Made by a program: the position numbers and the translations under genes. The notes under the pieces are model-generated. The model saw only the letters and a list, made by a program, of their open reading frames with translations. It had not been told where the DNA came from and did no database searches. Source: an uncultured Kiritimatiellota bacterium (GTDB lineage: Bacteria > Verrucomicrobiota > Kiritimatiellia > RFP12 > UBA1067). From it: 64,000 bases of DNA. The stretch covers positions 24,267 to 88,266 of the forward strand of contig CAKULV010000005.1 in assembly GCA_934667425.1 (NCBI GenBank), in the 5' to 3' direction. Below are positions 43,884 to 53,244 of the stretch, in pieces (position 1 is the stretch's first letter; the number at the start of each line of letters is the position of its first letter).

Positions 43884-46800
43884 TCACCTGATCTCCACCT
43901 CGACCCTGAAGAACCGCATCGTCGCGCGGTTCGCGTCCGTGACCGGTGCCCACGCCGCCGCGCCGAGCGTCGGCTTGCCGTAGACCGTGTAGGCGCGCGG
44001 CGGATCGGCCGTGCGCAGGTCGGGCGACCACGTGACGGCGGGCCTGCCGTCCGCGCCGAGCGCGATCTTCGCCGTGAACCGGCTCGCCGCGTCCGCCGGG
44101 TCGAGCCCCGCGACGTACGACTCCCAGAGCGCGACGCCGTTCGCGCCCGTCGCGTGCGCCGCCGCCTCGTAGTCGCCGCCGAATGCGGCGAGATACGGGG
44201 CAAGCCAGTCGTAGGGAACGGGAACGGGCGTCGTGGCCGTCGCCGTTCCGCCGTCCGCGCGGCGAATCTCGAAGTCGACGTCACGGAAGGTCCCCAGATA
44301 GTTCTTCGTCTCGGCGACGGCAAAGCGCACCGTGTACAGTCCCGCCCGCGTCGGACAGTTCGTCGCCGCCGTCTCAATCGCCGCGCCGCGCGCACGGTAG
44401 AGGATTTCCGTCACCGTGCCATTGCGCGGCTTCCCGGTCTTCGGCTCGGAGGGGGCCTCGCCCTCCGTCCAGTCCGCAATGCCCGGGGCTATCGTCCAAC
44501 CGTTCCCCGCGCGGCGAACCGTAAAGGATCCGACCCAGTCCGTCTCGTCCGCATTCTGCCCCTTCCATCGGTAGTCTTCCGGATTCGCAAGCCGCAGGAC
44601 GATGTTCGTGTAGGACCCCGCGTCAATTCCGCCCGGGTTGGCGATCACGGTCCAGCGGGTATCTTGCGGGATTGTCGGCTTGCGCACATTTCCGTTGTAG
44701 GAGAGATCGCCGATCACCGGCGGCGCGACGGGACGCTTCAGGATCGCGAACGCCTTCGTCACCGTCCCCGTATAGTTGTTCCGCCCCGTGACGGTCACGG
44801 GGAAGAGCCCCGCGCCCGTCCGCCCCGAGTAGGCGAGCGTGTAGTCGTCCGCCGTCGCGATGTTCGGGTCGCCGTCCACGACCGTCACGGCGGGCCTCTT
44901 CTCCGTCCCGTCGAAGAACCACGCCGCGTCCTCGTCGGCGACGCACATCTCCTCCGTCAGCGCCTTCGGCACGATGCGCAGCGTGCCCTTCCCGTAGTAG
45001 GGGGCGTAGTTGGGCGACAGGAACTTGAAGTAGACCGCGAGGTCGCCCTCGGCGACGTGCGTCCGCGTCGGGGCCGTCTCGGAATAGGCGCTCTCGTCGC
45101 CCGGCACGAGCGCGTAGGAGAGGCGGTACGGCTCGCCGAAGTCCGGCGCGGGCGCGAACGGCTGGGGCGCGCCGTTGTAGACGCGGGCGCAGAGCGGGCC
45201 GCCGTCCGAGTCCGTCTCGCCGCCGCCGAACACCGCGCCGGGGTCGAGCGTCGCGGGCGTGACGCGCAGCCAGCCGTATTCCTTCGTGACCGCGTAGTTG
45301 TCGGCCTTCGCCCCGCCCGTCAGCGCGTAGTCGAAGAGGTTCTCCATCGCCCCCACGTCCGTGAGCGCGCCCGAACACGTCGCCGCGAAGCCCTCGCCGT
45401 CCACGAAGCCGGGCGAGCCGTCCTTCACGCGCACCGCGCCGCAGCGGAGCGGCGTGCCGTCGTAGACCTTCTCCGCCCCGTCCGAGACGAGCGTGACCGG
45501 ACGCGGCGCGATCGTGACGGTCGCCGTCCCGAAGTACGTCTCGTAGTGGCGCGCGTCAAGCGCGTAGAAGACCGTGTGGACGCCCGCGTTCGTGAACGCC
45601 GGCGCCTCGCCGCTCCACGCGGCCTCCTCCGGGAGGGTCGCGCTTGTCGCGGCCGCACCGTCCCCCCGCGCCGGGAGGGTCGCGCTTGTCGCGACCGCAC
45701 CGTCCCCCCGCGCCGGGAGGGTCGCGCTTGTCGCGGCCGCACCGTCCCCCCGCGCCGGGAGGGTCGCGCTTGTCGCGACCGCACCGTAATACCGCACCGT
45801 GACGGGCGCGGTCAGCAGTCTCGGCGGCACGACCGCCGCCGTGTGCCCCGCGCCGTCGTAGGTCGCCGCCGTCGAGAATTCGGACGGATCGACCGAGCCC
45901 TCGCCGTCGAACGTCATCCGCGCCTTCGTGACGCGCAGGACGCCCGGGTACCACGCGAGCGAGTAGTTCCGCGTCACGTCCTCCGTGCCGTGGCGCAGGA
46001 CGCGCACGGACGCGATCGCGTTCGACACCACGCCGTCGCCGTCCGGGCCGTCCTCCGGCGTGAGGACGACGCTCTCCGGCGCGAATTCGACCGCCAGTTC
46101 GTCGCCGGGCTGCAGCGTGTCAACGTTCTCCGCCGTGTAGGACGGCAGACGGTGTGCCGTGCCGTCGTAGGCCCACGTCGCCGAGTCCGCCGTCACCGTG
46201 ATCTCGTCCGCGCTCGCCAGCACGGTCAGCGTCCCCCAGTCCTCGGTCACGGCGTAGTCCGAGAGCCGCGTCCCCGTCCCCGCCGCGTAGGCGCAGCGCG
46301 CCGGGACGCGCCCTGCATCCGTAATCGCCGCGAAATCCGAGAACACAAAGGATTCGCCCTCCGGGAGGGTCGCGCTTGTCGCGACCGCACCATCCCCACG
46401 TCCCTCCGGGAGGGTCGCGCTTGTCGCGACCAATTCAACCTCGTCCGCTTCAAAGGTGAGCGGCGCGCCGTCGTAGGTCTTCGCCTTCGTCGGCGTCGTG
46501 AGCGTGACCGCCCTCTTCGCGATCGCCACGTCCACCCTGCCCGTGTAGGCGTTGTAGTAGTCGGCCTCCACCGTGAACCGCACCGTCGCGTTCGTGGCGT
46601 GCGTGAAGCGCGGCGGCTCGCCGCTCCACACGACCTCCTCCGGGAGGGCCGCGCTTGTCGCGGCCGCGCCGTCCGCAAAATACCTCACCCGCGCGGGCTG
46701 CAGCAGCTCCGCCGTCACCACGACCTGCGTCGCGACGCCGTCGTACACCTTCGCGACGTCGTCCGCCCCGAAGACCCGCTCCGCGCGGATGCAGGCGTTC

Positions 46801-49800
46801 GTCATCCTGAGGACGCCCTCCTTCAGCACGAGGTTGTAGTTGCGCGTGCGATCGGCGCCCGTCGCCGCCTCGACGATCCGAACGGACGCAAACCGGTTCG
46901 AGACGACGCCGTCGCCGTCCGGCCCGTCCGCCGGGGTGCGGACGGCGCTCGCCGGGTCGATTTCGACGCGCAGCTCGTGCCCGGCGAGCAGCTTGTCGCC
47001 GTTCCCGACGCGCCACGTCGCGGCGCGGTGCTCTTCGCCGTCGTAGGCCCACGTCGCCGAGTCGGCCGTGACGGAGATCTGGTCGCCGCCGACCGTCACC
47101 TTCAGCGTCTGCCCGCCCGTGACCGTCACGTCGTAGTTCGCGGCCTTCGCCGTCGCGCTGTCGCGGTAGGAGAACGTCGCCGCCGTCTCGCCCACGTCGG
47201 TGATCGACGCGAAGCCGAAGTAGTCGAGGCATTCGCCGTCCGCATAGCCGCTCCCGCTCGCCGTGATGTCGTCCGGACGCACCGCGAGCGGGAAGCCGTC
47301 GTAGGGCTTCTCCCTCGAGGCCGCCATCAGCGTGAGCGGACGCCGCGCGATCGACCACGCGAGCGGCGCGGGCGCGGCCGGCGGCTCGTAGTTCGCCGCG
47401 TCGTAGTCGAGCGCCACCGTGGCCACGTAGTCGCCCGCGTCCGTCGCCTCGTGCCCGGCGAGGCGCGCCGTCACGCCCGCCGGCACGCCCGTCAGCGCCA
47501 CGCCGTGCGGACGCCCGTCGTACATCCACGTCGCCGCGCCGGACGCGACGCTCCACGCGATCCCCGCGCCGCCCGGTTCCTGCCCGGGGTACGCCGCCTT
47601 GGTGACGGTCAGGTCGCCCTCGACCTTCACGATGTCGTAGTCTCCTGAAAGCGTGCCCGCCTTGAGCGTGTAGGAGAAGGCATTCTTGCTGCAGCCGGCC
47701 ACGGTCTGCGATCCCCTCACGTCGAATGTCGCCCCCTCAAGGCCGATGAATCCGTCGCCGGCGATGTGGACGTCGCCGCAGCGGACGGGCGAGCCGTCGT
47801 AGGGCTTCGTGGCGCTGCCGCTCGTCAACGTCACCTGGCGCCTCAGCATCCGCCACGTCGTCGAACGCTCGCCCGTGAAGTTGCCGTTTGCCTTCACCGT
47901 GAGCGTGTAGGTCCCCGCATGGGTGGCGTTCTCGCCGGTGCGGATGAAGGTGACGGGCAGCCCCCTGCAGACGACGCTCTCCACGGGAATCGACTGCACC
48001 GTGCCGTTGTACTTCGGATTCACGCCGAGCGCGATGGCGAAGTCGTCGCCCGCCGCCGCGATGTCGCGCGGCTCGACCTTCACCCAGCCGTCCGTCACGG
48101 CATACGTCACCTCAAAGCAGTCGTTGTTGTTCGTGAAGTCCGTAGCGACAAGCCCCATCGCCGTCGTTCCGGCGTCGGTGCGCGATGACACCGCCGTGCC
48201 GCTGAATACGGTATCCGCCGAGATGTCGTACAACTCGTCCTCCGTCGCGACCTCATACCCCTCGACGCGCTTCTCATTGCCGTCGTATGTGAACGTCTCC
48301 GTCCTGCCCTTGACATCCACTGTCACCGGGCGCTTCGTAACCGTAAGCGTTCCCGGGAACCACTCGACCGTGTAGTTCGCGGTCACGTCCTCCATTCCAT
48401 TGCGGATCACCCGCACGTTTGCGATTGCGTTCGCCACCACGCCGTTCCGCCCCGGTCCGTCCTGCGGCGTCGTCACGACGCTCGCATCGTCGAACGTCAC
48501 CTCCAGCGCGTCGCCTGTCTGGAGCGTGTCGAGGTTTGCGGCCGTCCACGTGCGGTTGGAGTGCGGTTCGCCGTCATATGCCCACGTCCCGCCCGCCGCC
48601 GTGACCGAGATTGCCGTCGCGCTCTTTGTGATCGTAATCGTCGCTCCCGGCGTCACCGTCACGGCATAGTTGGCGAGCTTCGTCCCCGGACCCGCCGCGT
48701 AGCTGAACGTCGCCGGCGTCTGCCCCGCCTCCGTCCTCGATGCAAAATCGCCGAACACGAACGATTCGCCGGCGACCATTCCGTTCACGGCGATGTCGGC
48801 CGCGGTCAGCGCAAGAGGCGTGCCGTCGTATGGCTTCGAGATGTTCGCCGCCGTGAGCGTGACGGGGCGCGGCGTGACGGTGAGCGTGCCGGGAAGCTTC
48901 GTCACCGCGTAGTTGCTTCCTTTGGTGTTCGCGTTCCAACTTATTGTCGCGACGTTGTTCTGCGAGCTGCCGACGTCTGCCTGTGAGCCGACGCATTCGT
49001 ATTCCGCGCCCTCTCCAGGGGCGAAGCCGACGGCCGTCACCGTCCCGACCGTGAACGCCGTGCCGTCGTACACGCGGCTTCCGCTTCCCGCCGCAAGCGA
49101 CAGCGCCTTGGGCGCTATCGCCCACGCAACATCGCGCATGCCCGTGAAATTGCCCTGCCCCGTGAGCGTCATCGTGTAGTTGCCCGCGTCCGTCTGCGCA
49201 TTGCCGACGACGGTATAGTCGAGCGGCAGACCCTTGTACGTCACCGAGGAGAATGTCTGGATCTGCTCAAGGCCGGTGTAGGCAAGCGACGGGCCGAGCA
49301 CGATCTGCCAGTCGGAATCGTCGCCGGCAGAGATGTCTGCCGCCGTCACCTCCAGCTCGCCCTCCATCTTCATGATGTCGTAGTAGCCGGCATTCGTGCC
49401 GCCCTTGAGGGCGTAGGCAAACGTGTTCCTGCTCTTGCCGACCACCGTCTGCGAGCCGGTGAAGGAGAACGCCGCGCCGTCCTCGCCCACGAAGCCGTCG
49501 CCGCCGATCTCGACCTCGTGCGCCGTCAATGGCTCTCCGTCGTAGGTCTTGGACGCACTCCTGGATGTCAGGGCAACAGGCCGCTTCGTCACCGTCAGCG
49601 TGCCGTTGTACGGCGCGAGCGTGTAGTTGGAGGTGACGTCCGCTTCGCCGCGCATGACCCTCACGCCTGTTATCACGTTCGCCACGATCCCGTTCCGCCC
49701 CGGCCCGTCGATGGGCGTCGTCACAACCGAATCGTCGCTGAACGCCACATCCAGAACGTCGCCGGGCTGCAAAACGCCGAGGTTCGTCGCCTCGTATTCG

Positions 49801-52800
49801 TGAAGCGTGTGGGGTTGCCCGTCGTAAGTCCAGCTGCCGCCCCTGGCCGTCACGGTGATCTGCGTCGCGTTCCTCGTCACCGTGAGCGTGCCCGGCACGA
49901 TGGTGAGCGCATAGTCGGCCATGCGCGCCGTTCCGTCCGCTACCGTGAACGTGGCGTCCACGCGCCCCGCCTCCGTGATGCGCGCGAACTCATCCAGCGT
50001 AAACGCCTCTCCCTCCGGCAGGGCGGGCAGCCCCTGCCCGCCGCCGGGGAGGGTTGCGCCTGTCGCGACCGCTTCGACCTCCTCCGCCCCGAACGTAAGC
50101 GGCGTTCCGTCGTACGGCTTCTCCTTCGTCGGCGCGGTGAGCGTGACTGCGCGCGGCTTCATCTTCACCGTGCCGAAACGCGTCGTCACCGCGTAGTTCT
50201 GCGCCTTCGTGTTCGCGTTGAACGCATAGGCGAATGCATTTGCCATCGCCTCGGCCGCATCCGCGACGTGCCGGACGACCGGGAAGCCGGAATAGGCCGC
50301 GCCCTCGCCAGGGGCGAAGCCGTCGCCCGTCACCGTCACGCCGCTTTCGCTGTGCGCCGCGCCGTCATACACCCACTCCGCATGGCCGCTCGCAAGCGTG
50401 ATGCCGCGCGGCGTAATCGCCCAGTCCTTCTCCACCGTGCCCGCGTAGTTGCCCGTGCCGGTGATGCGCACCACGTAGTTGCCGGCGTCCGTCGCCGTGC
50501 TGCCGGAGAGCGCGTAGGGGATGTCGTCGAGGTTGCCGTCCGGCTTCACGAAGGCGACCTGCGTGATCGGCGCCGACTGCTCCGTGCCGTCGTACATCGG
50601 ATTGCGCGCAAGGCGGATGTCCCAGTTCGACGGATCGTCGCCGATCACGCGCGGCGTGACGCGCAGCCAGCCGTCAGTCACTTCGTATGTCACGTGGAAG
50701 TTGGCATTGGTGTTGGCAAAGCCGCCTGGTGTCAGCCCCATCGCCGTCGTTCCGGCGTCGGTGCGCGATGCCGCCGCCGTGCCGCTGAACACCGTGTCCG
50801 CCGCGATGTCGTAAAGGGCGTCTTCCGTGGCCGCGTCATACCCGCTCACGCTCTTCTCGGTCGTGTCGTATGCATACGTCGCCGTATGCCCCGCCACGGC
50901 CACCGTCACCGGACGCTTCGCGATTGTCACCTTCGCCGCATGCACGAAGTCTTCGTAGTTCGGGTTCGTCACCCGGTACCACACCACGTATTCGCCCGCG
51001 TTGGTGTAAGCCGGCGCCGCCCCCCACGGCAGGGCGGGTGCCCCGCGCCCGCCGATCCCCGCGCTCCCGTCATCCGCCGCGTACTCCACCATGCTCTCGC
51101 CAAGCATCGCCGCACCAAAGGCCGTGACAAGCGCGTTCGTGTCAATCGTATGCCCCTTGCCGTCGTAGACGAATGCCGTGTCAAACTTCGAGAGCCCCCC
51201 GTCCGGTACTTCACCGCCGCCCGGCTCACCGCCGCCGATGTTGGCCTTCGTCACCGTCAACGTGCCATTCACCGTGGTGATCGCATAGTTGCCCGCCGAT
51301 GTCTTCCCATTCAGGGCATAGGTGAAGGTGTTCTCACTTGTGCCCACGGCGGTCTGCTCGCCCGTGAACGCATACGTCGCCCCCTCGCCGTCCACGAACC
51401 CGTCGCCGCCAACCGCCACCTCGTACGCCGTGAGCGGCATGCCGTCGTAGACCTTCGTGTCGCTCTTCGAGGTCAACGTAATCGGGCGCGGCGTGATCCT
51501 GACGCCGACCGAGCCGACAACAGGCGCGTAGTTCGGAGCCGAGACCCGATACCACACCTGCGTGTCACAGACATCGCCGAACGTCGGCGACACATCCGCC
51601 CAGACGTCGGCCTCGTCCGCGCGGTACTGCACCGTCGGTGTCGCCAGCAACCCAGTCACCGACACGGCGACACCATGCGCCGCGCCGTCATAGACGTTCG
51701 CGTAGCCAACCGCCGCAACCGCACCGCTCGGCCCGACGGGAATCGGCGCGGCGACGACCGCAATCCTGCCCGTGACGACGGATACCTCATAGTTCGCGAG
51801 GTCTGTCCCCTCCTGCGCGGCGTAGTCGAACGTGTTCTCGACCTCGCCCTCGGCAACCGCCGTCACCGTCGCCCAGTTCGAGGTCGTCACGCCCTCGCCC
51901 GCGACAAACCCAAGTCCACTTATCATAATATGTGGGCAGGTGTGCGCCGCCCCATTGTAGACGAAATCGGTCTTCGTGCCCGATGTCAGCGTCACCGGAC
52001 GATTTGTAATTGTTACTTTCGCCTCGTGCCAGTAGTCTGCGAAGTTCGGCGCAGAAATGCGATACCAGAACGAAGTCGAGACCACATCCGTAAACGTGAA
52101 CGGCTCGTCGACAAGCGCCCCGTCCTTCACGATCGCGTATTGGAACGAAAGTGGTGCGGCGGGCTGGTAGACGACGCTCCTGAGTGCATTCGTGTCAATC
52201 GTATGCGCCTCGCCATCGTATACGCCGACAAAGTCGTACGCCGAATACGGCGCGGACGGATCCGTCGGGTCGGGCGAGACGGGATCAATCGGCCCGCCCG
52301 GCGTCACCGGCGGCGCGGCGACCACCGCAATCTTGCCCGTGACAACCGTGACCGCGTAGTTCGCGAGATCCGTCCCCTCCTGCGCGGCGTAGTCGAACGT
52401 GTTCTCGACTTCGCCCTCGGCAACCGCCGTCACCGTCGCCCAGTTCGAGGCCGTGACGCCCTCGCCCGCGACAAAGCCAAGCCCACTTATTATAATATGT
52501 GGGAAGCTGTGCGCCGTTCCGTCGTAAACGAAATCGGTCTTTGTTCCTGATGTCAGCGTGACCGGGCGCGGTGTAATTGTCACGGTCGCTGAATTGGTCT
52601 GTGTGATGTAGCCTGGCGCGGAGATTTCGCACCACACCGTCAGTGTGCCGACGTTCGTCAGGGTAGGACGTTCTTCCGTGAACGGCACACTTGGATCAGT
52701 CGCGTACTTCTTCGCGACGCCCGCGATGCCATCCGCGACCGTCACGCCAATTCCATGCGGCTGCCCGTCATACACGTCCGCGTAGTTCGCCACCGTCACA

Positions 52801-53186
52801 TCCGCCGCACCGAATGGCTCATCCAACCCTGCGACGACAAAAGTCGCCGTCTCGACCTTGCCCGCAACACCGTTCGTGTAGGTTGTGTGCGTGAGCGTGT
52901 ACATACCGTTGCGTGTGACCGACCACGGGCGAACGCCCTCACCCGTCAGCCCTGCTTGAATCGTTTCGCCATCCTGTGCAAGCGTCACCGCCGCGTCTTC
53001 ACCTCCGCCCCAGCGCGACGAGTAGGTCAACGTTTCAATGCCGCGACTCATGCGTACGCCATCATGCTTGATTGACAGCGTGAACTCCGGCGTTTCTGTC
53101 GTCACCGAGGTAGCAGCCTCGCCCACAAGAGCCAAGGCTAAAATCAGCCCCCCAAGAACTGTTTCCTTCGCGAGTTTCATCTTCAT
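43884..53186 (-). CDS. Giant secreted MBG-domain repeat protein (3100 residues)
   Basis: The start is the ATG at 53186 (MKMKLAKETVLGGLILALAL), behind AAGGAGCG. The protein is a chain of roughly two dozen MBG-type beta domains with the recurring pattern KPYDGTPL, GDGFVxGEGA, NTFxYAL, ANYAVTxxxGTLTVT. Some are of the shorter type ending APNYxxYxG. The last 115 residues (PYDWLAPYLAAFGGDYEAAA to RATMRFFRVEVEIR) are a distinct C-terminal module. MBG domains occur in large bacterial surface adhesins. Several domains carry extra peptide VATSATLP(A/E) encoded by GC-rich palindromes (45631-46665, 50017-50070, 51028-51053), all in frame. Divergent from the transposase gene with overlapping promoters; terminator at 43806-43835. 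Confidence 0.85.
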   Translation of the reverse strand: MKMKLAKETVLGGLILALALVGEAATSVTTETPEFTLSIKHDGVRMSRGIETLTYSSRWGGGEDAAVTLAQDGETIQAGLTGEGVRPWSVTRNGMYTLTHTTYTNGVAGKVETATFVVAGLDEPFGAADVTVANYADVYDGQPHGIGVTVADGIAGVAKKYATDPSVPFTEERPTLTNVGTLTVWCEISAPGYITQTNSATVTITPRPVTLTSGTKTDFVYDGTAHSFPHIIISGLGFVAGEGVTASNWATVTAVAEGEVENTFDYAAQEGTDLANYAVTVVTGKIAVVAAPPVTPGGPIDPVSPDPTDPSAPYSAYDFVGVYDGEAHTIDTNALRSVVYQPAAPLSFQYAIVKDGALVDEPFTFTDVVSTSFWYRISAPNFADYWHEAKVTITNRPVTLTSGTKTDFVYNGAAHTCPHIMISGLGFVAGEGVTTSNWATVTAVAEGEVENTFDYAAQEGTDLANYEVSVVTGRIAVVAAPIPVGPSGAVAAVGYANVYDGAAHGVAVSVTGLLATPTVQYRADEADVWADVSPTFGDVCDTQVWYRVSAPNYAPVVGSVGVRITPRPITLTSKSDTKVYDGMPLTAYEVAVGGDGFVDGEGATYAFTGEQTAVGTSENTFTYALNGKTSAGNYAITTVNGTLTVTKANIGGGEPGGGEVPDGGLSKFDTAFVYDGKGHTIDTNALVTAFGAAMLGESMVEYAADDGSAGIGGRGAPALPWGAAPAYTNAGEYVVWYRVTNPNYEDFVHAAKVTIAKRPVTVAVAGHTATYAYDTTEKSVSGYDAATEDALYDIAADTVFSGTAAASRTDAGTTAMGLTPGGFANTNANFHVTYEVTDGWLRVTPRVIGDDPSNWDIRLARNPMYDGTEQSAPITQVAFVKPDGNLDDIPYALSGSTATDAGNYVVRITGTGNYAGTVEKDWAITPRGITLASGHAEWVYDGAAHSESGVTVTGDGFAPGEGAAYSGFPVVRHVADAAEAMANAFAYAFNANTKAQNYAVTTRFGTVKMKPRAVTLTAPTKEKPYDGTPLTFGAEEVEAVATGATLPGGGQGLPALPEGEAFTLDEFARITEAGRVDATFTVADGTARMADYALTIVPGTLTVTRNATQITVTARGGSWTYDGQPHTLHEYEATNLGVLQPGDVLDVAFSDDSVVTTPIDGPGRNGIVANVITGVRVMRGEADVTSNYTLAPYNGTLTVTKRPVALTSRSASKTYDGEPLTAHEVEIGGDGFVGEDGAAFSFTGSQTVVGKSRNTFAYALKGGTNAGYYDIMKMEGELEVTAADISAGDDSDWQIVLGPSLAYTGLEQIQTFSSVTYKGLPLDYTVVGNAQTDAGNYTMTLTGQGNFTGMRDVAWAIAPKALSLAAGSGSRVYDGTAFTVGTVTAVGFAPGEGAEYECVGSQADVGSSQNNVATISWNANTKGSNYAVTKLPGTLTVTPRPVTLTAANISKPYDGTPLALTAADIAVNGMVAGESFVFGDFASRTEAGQTPATFSYAAGPGTKLANYAVTVTPGATITITKSATAISVTAAGGTWAYDGEPHSNRTWTAANLDTLQTGDALEVTFDDASVVTTPQDGPGRNGVVANAIANVRVIRNGMEDVTANYTVEWFPGTLTVTKRPVTVDVKGRTETFTYDGNEKRVEGYEVATEDELYDISADTVFSGTAVSSRTDAGTTAMGLVATDFTNNNDCFEVTYAVTDGWVKVEPRDIAAAGDDFAIALGVNPKYNGTVQSIPVESVVCRGLPVTFIRTGENATHAGTYTLTVKANGNFTGERSTTWRMLRRQVTLTSGSATKPYDGSPVRCGDVHIAGDGFIGLEGATFDVRGSQTVAGCSKNAFSYTLKAGTLSGDYDIVKVEGDLTVTKAAYPGQEPGGAGIAWSVASGAATWMYDGRPHGVALTGVPAGVTARLAGHEATDAGDYVATVALDYDAANYEPPAAPAPLAWSIARRPLTLMAASREKPYDGFPLAVRPDDITASGSGYADGECLDYFGFASITDVGETAATFSYRDSATAKAANYDVTVTGGQTLKVTVGGDQISVTADSATWAYDGEEHRAATWRVGNGDKLLAGHELRVEIDPASAVRTPADGPDGDGVVSNRFASVRIVEAATGADRTRNYNLVLKEGVLRMTNACIRAERVFGADDVAKVYDGVATQVVVTAELLQPARVRYFADGAAATSAALPEEVVWSGEPPRFTHATNATVRFTVEADYYNAYTGRVDVAIAKRAVTLTTPTKAKTYDGAPLTFEADEVELVATSATLPEGRGDGAVATSATLPEGESFVFSDFAAITDAGRVPARCAYAAGTGTRLSDYAVTEDWGTLTVLASADEITVTADSATWAYDGTAHRLPSYTAENVDTLQPGDELAVEFAPESVVLTPEDGPDGDGVVSNAIASVRVLRHGTEDVTRNYSLAWYPGVLRVTKARMTFDGEGSVDPSEFSTAATYDGAGHTAAVVPPRLLTAPVTVRYYGAVATSATLPARGDGAAATSATLPARGDGAVATSATLPARGDGAAATSATLPEEAAWSGEAPAFTNAGVHTVFYALDARHYETYFGTATVTIAPRPVTLVSDGAEKVYDGTPLRCGAVRVKDGSPGFVDGEGFAATCSGALTDVGAMENLFDYALTGGAKADNYAVTKEYGWLRVTPATLDPGAVFGGGETDSDGGPLCARVYNGAPQPFAPAPDFGEPYRLSYALVPGDESAYSETAPTRTHVAEGDLAVYFKFLSPNYAPYYGKGTLRIVPKALTEEMCVADEDAAWFFDGTEKRPAVTVVDGDPNIATADDYTLAYSGRTGAGLFPVTVTGRNNYTGTVTKAFAILKRPVAPPVIGDLSYNGNVRKPTIPQDTRWTVIANPGGIDAGSYTNIVLRLANPEDYRWKGQNADETDWVGSFTVRRAGNGWTIAPGIADWTEGEAPSEPKTGKPRNGTVTEILYRARGAAIETAATNCPTRAGLYTVRFAVAETKNYLGTFRDVDFEIRRADGGTATATTPVPVPYDWLAPYLAAFGGDYEAAAHATGANGVALWESYVAGLDPADAASRFTAKIALGADGRPAVTWSPDLRTADPPRAYTVYGKPTLGAAAWAPVTDANRATMRFFRVEVEIR
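45631..45780. repeat. Four in-frame tandem copies of a palindrome within the giant gene
   Basis: Copies start at 45631, 45673, 45715 and 45757, a period of exactly 42 bp (14 codons). Each holds GGTCGCGCTTGTCGCGACC or its form with GGCC at the right arm. On the coding strand the unit gives GDGAVATSATLPAR. Confidence 0.9.
46363..46431. repeat. Two in-frame copies of the same palindrome
   Basis: Copies begin at 46363 and 46408, 45 bp apart, so the frame is kept. They encode VATSATLPEG twice, between EVEL and ESFVFSDFA of an MBG domain. Confidence 0.85.
46642..46665. repeat. Single in-frame palindrome copy
   Basis: GGGAGGGCCGCGCTTGTCGC and onwards, with arms GGCCGCG and CGCGGCC; encodes AAATSAALPEE. 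The two arms changed together relative to the other copies, as a structure under pairing constraint would. Confidence 0.75.
50017..50070. repeat. In-frame double palindrome within the giant gene
   Basis: Two hairpins in a row: GGCGGGCAG...CTGCCCGCC (50022-50042) and GGTTGCG...TCGCGACC (50051-50070). They encode VATGATLPGGGQGLPALPEG between MBG strands. Confidence 0.75.
51028..51053. repeat. In-frame palindrome within the giant gene
   Basis: GGCGGGTGC and GCGCCCGCC pair with one G-T mismatch around CCC. The same type as 50017-50042 and 55198-55223. Encodes GGRGAPALP. Confidence 0.65.
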
Positions 53187-53209
53187 TCCATTTCGCTCCT
53201 TAAGCCGCC

Positions 53210-53238
53210 TTGAACGCGATGCGCTCATTAGGTATAAT
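53210..53238 (+). promoter_or_regulatory. Promoter of the transposase gene, predicted leaderless
   Basis: TTGAAC (53210-53215), 17 bp, TATAAT (53233-53238), then only six bases to the ATG at 53245. This is the same geometry as the histidine kinase promoter. It overlaps the region upstream of the divergent giant gene. Confidence 0.65.
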
Positions 53239-53244
53239 GCAGCC

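Noticed and set aside
43863..47648. A 1261-codon open frame on the plus strand opposite the giant gene
   Set aside because: It mirrors the repeated, GC-rich MBG codons, is composed almost wholly of Arg/Val/Gly/Asp, and has no signal or domain. The minus-strand frame has a signal peptide, ribosome site and MBG domains.
49518..52550. A 1010-codon open frame on the plus strand
   Set aside because: Same reason: antisense shadow of MBG repeats with extreme Arg content.
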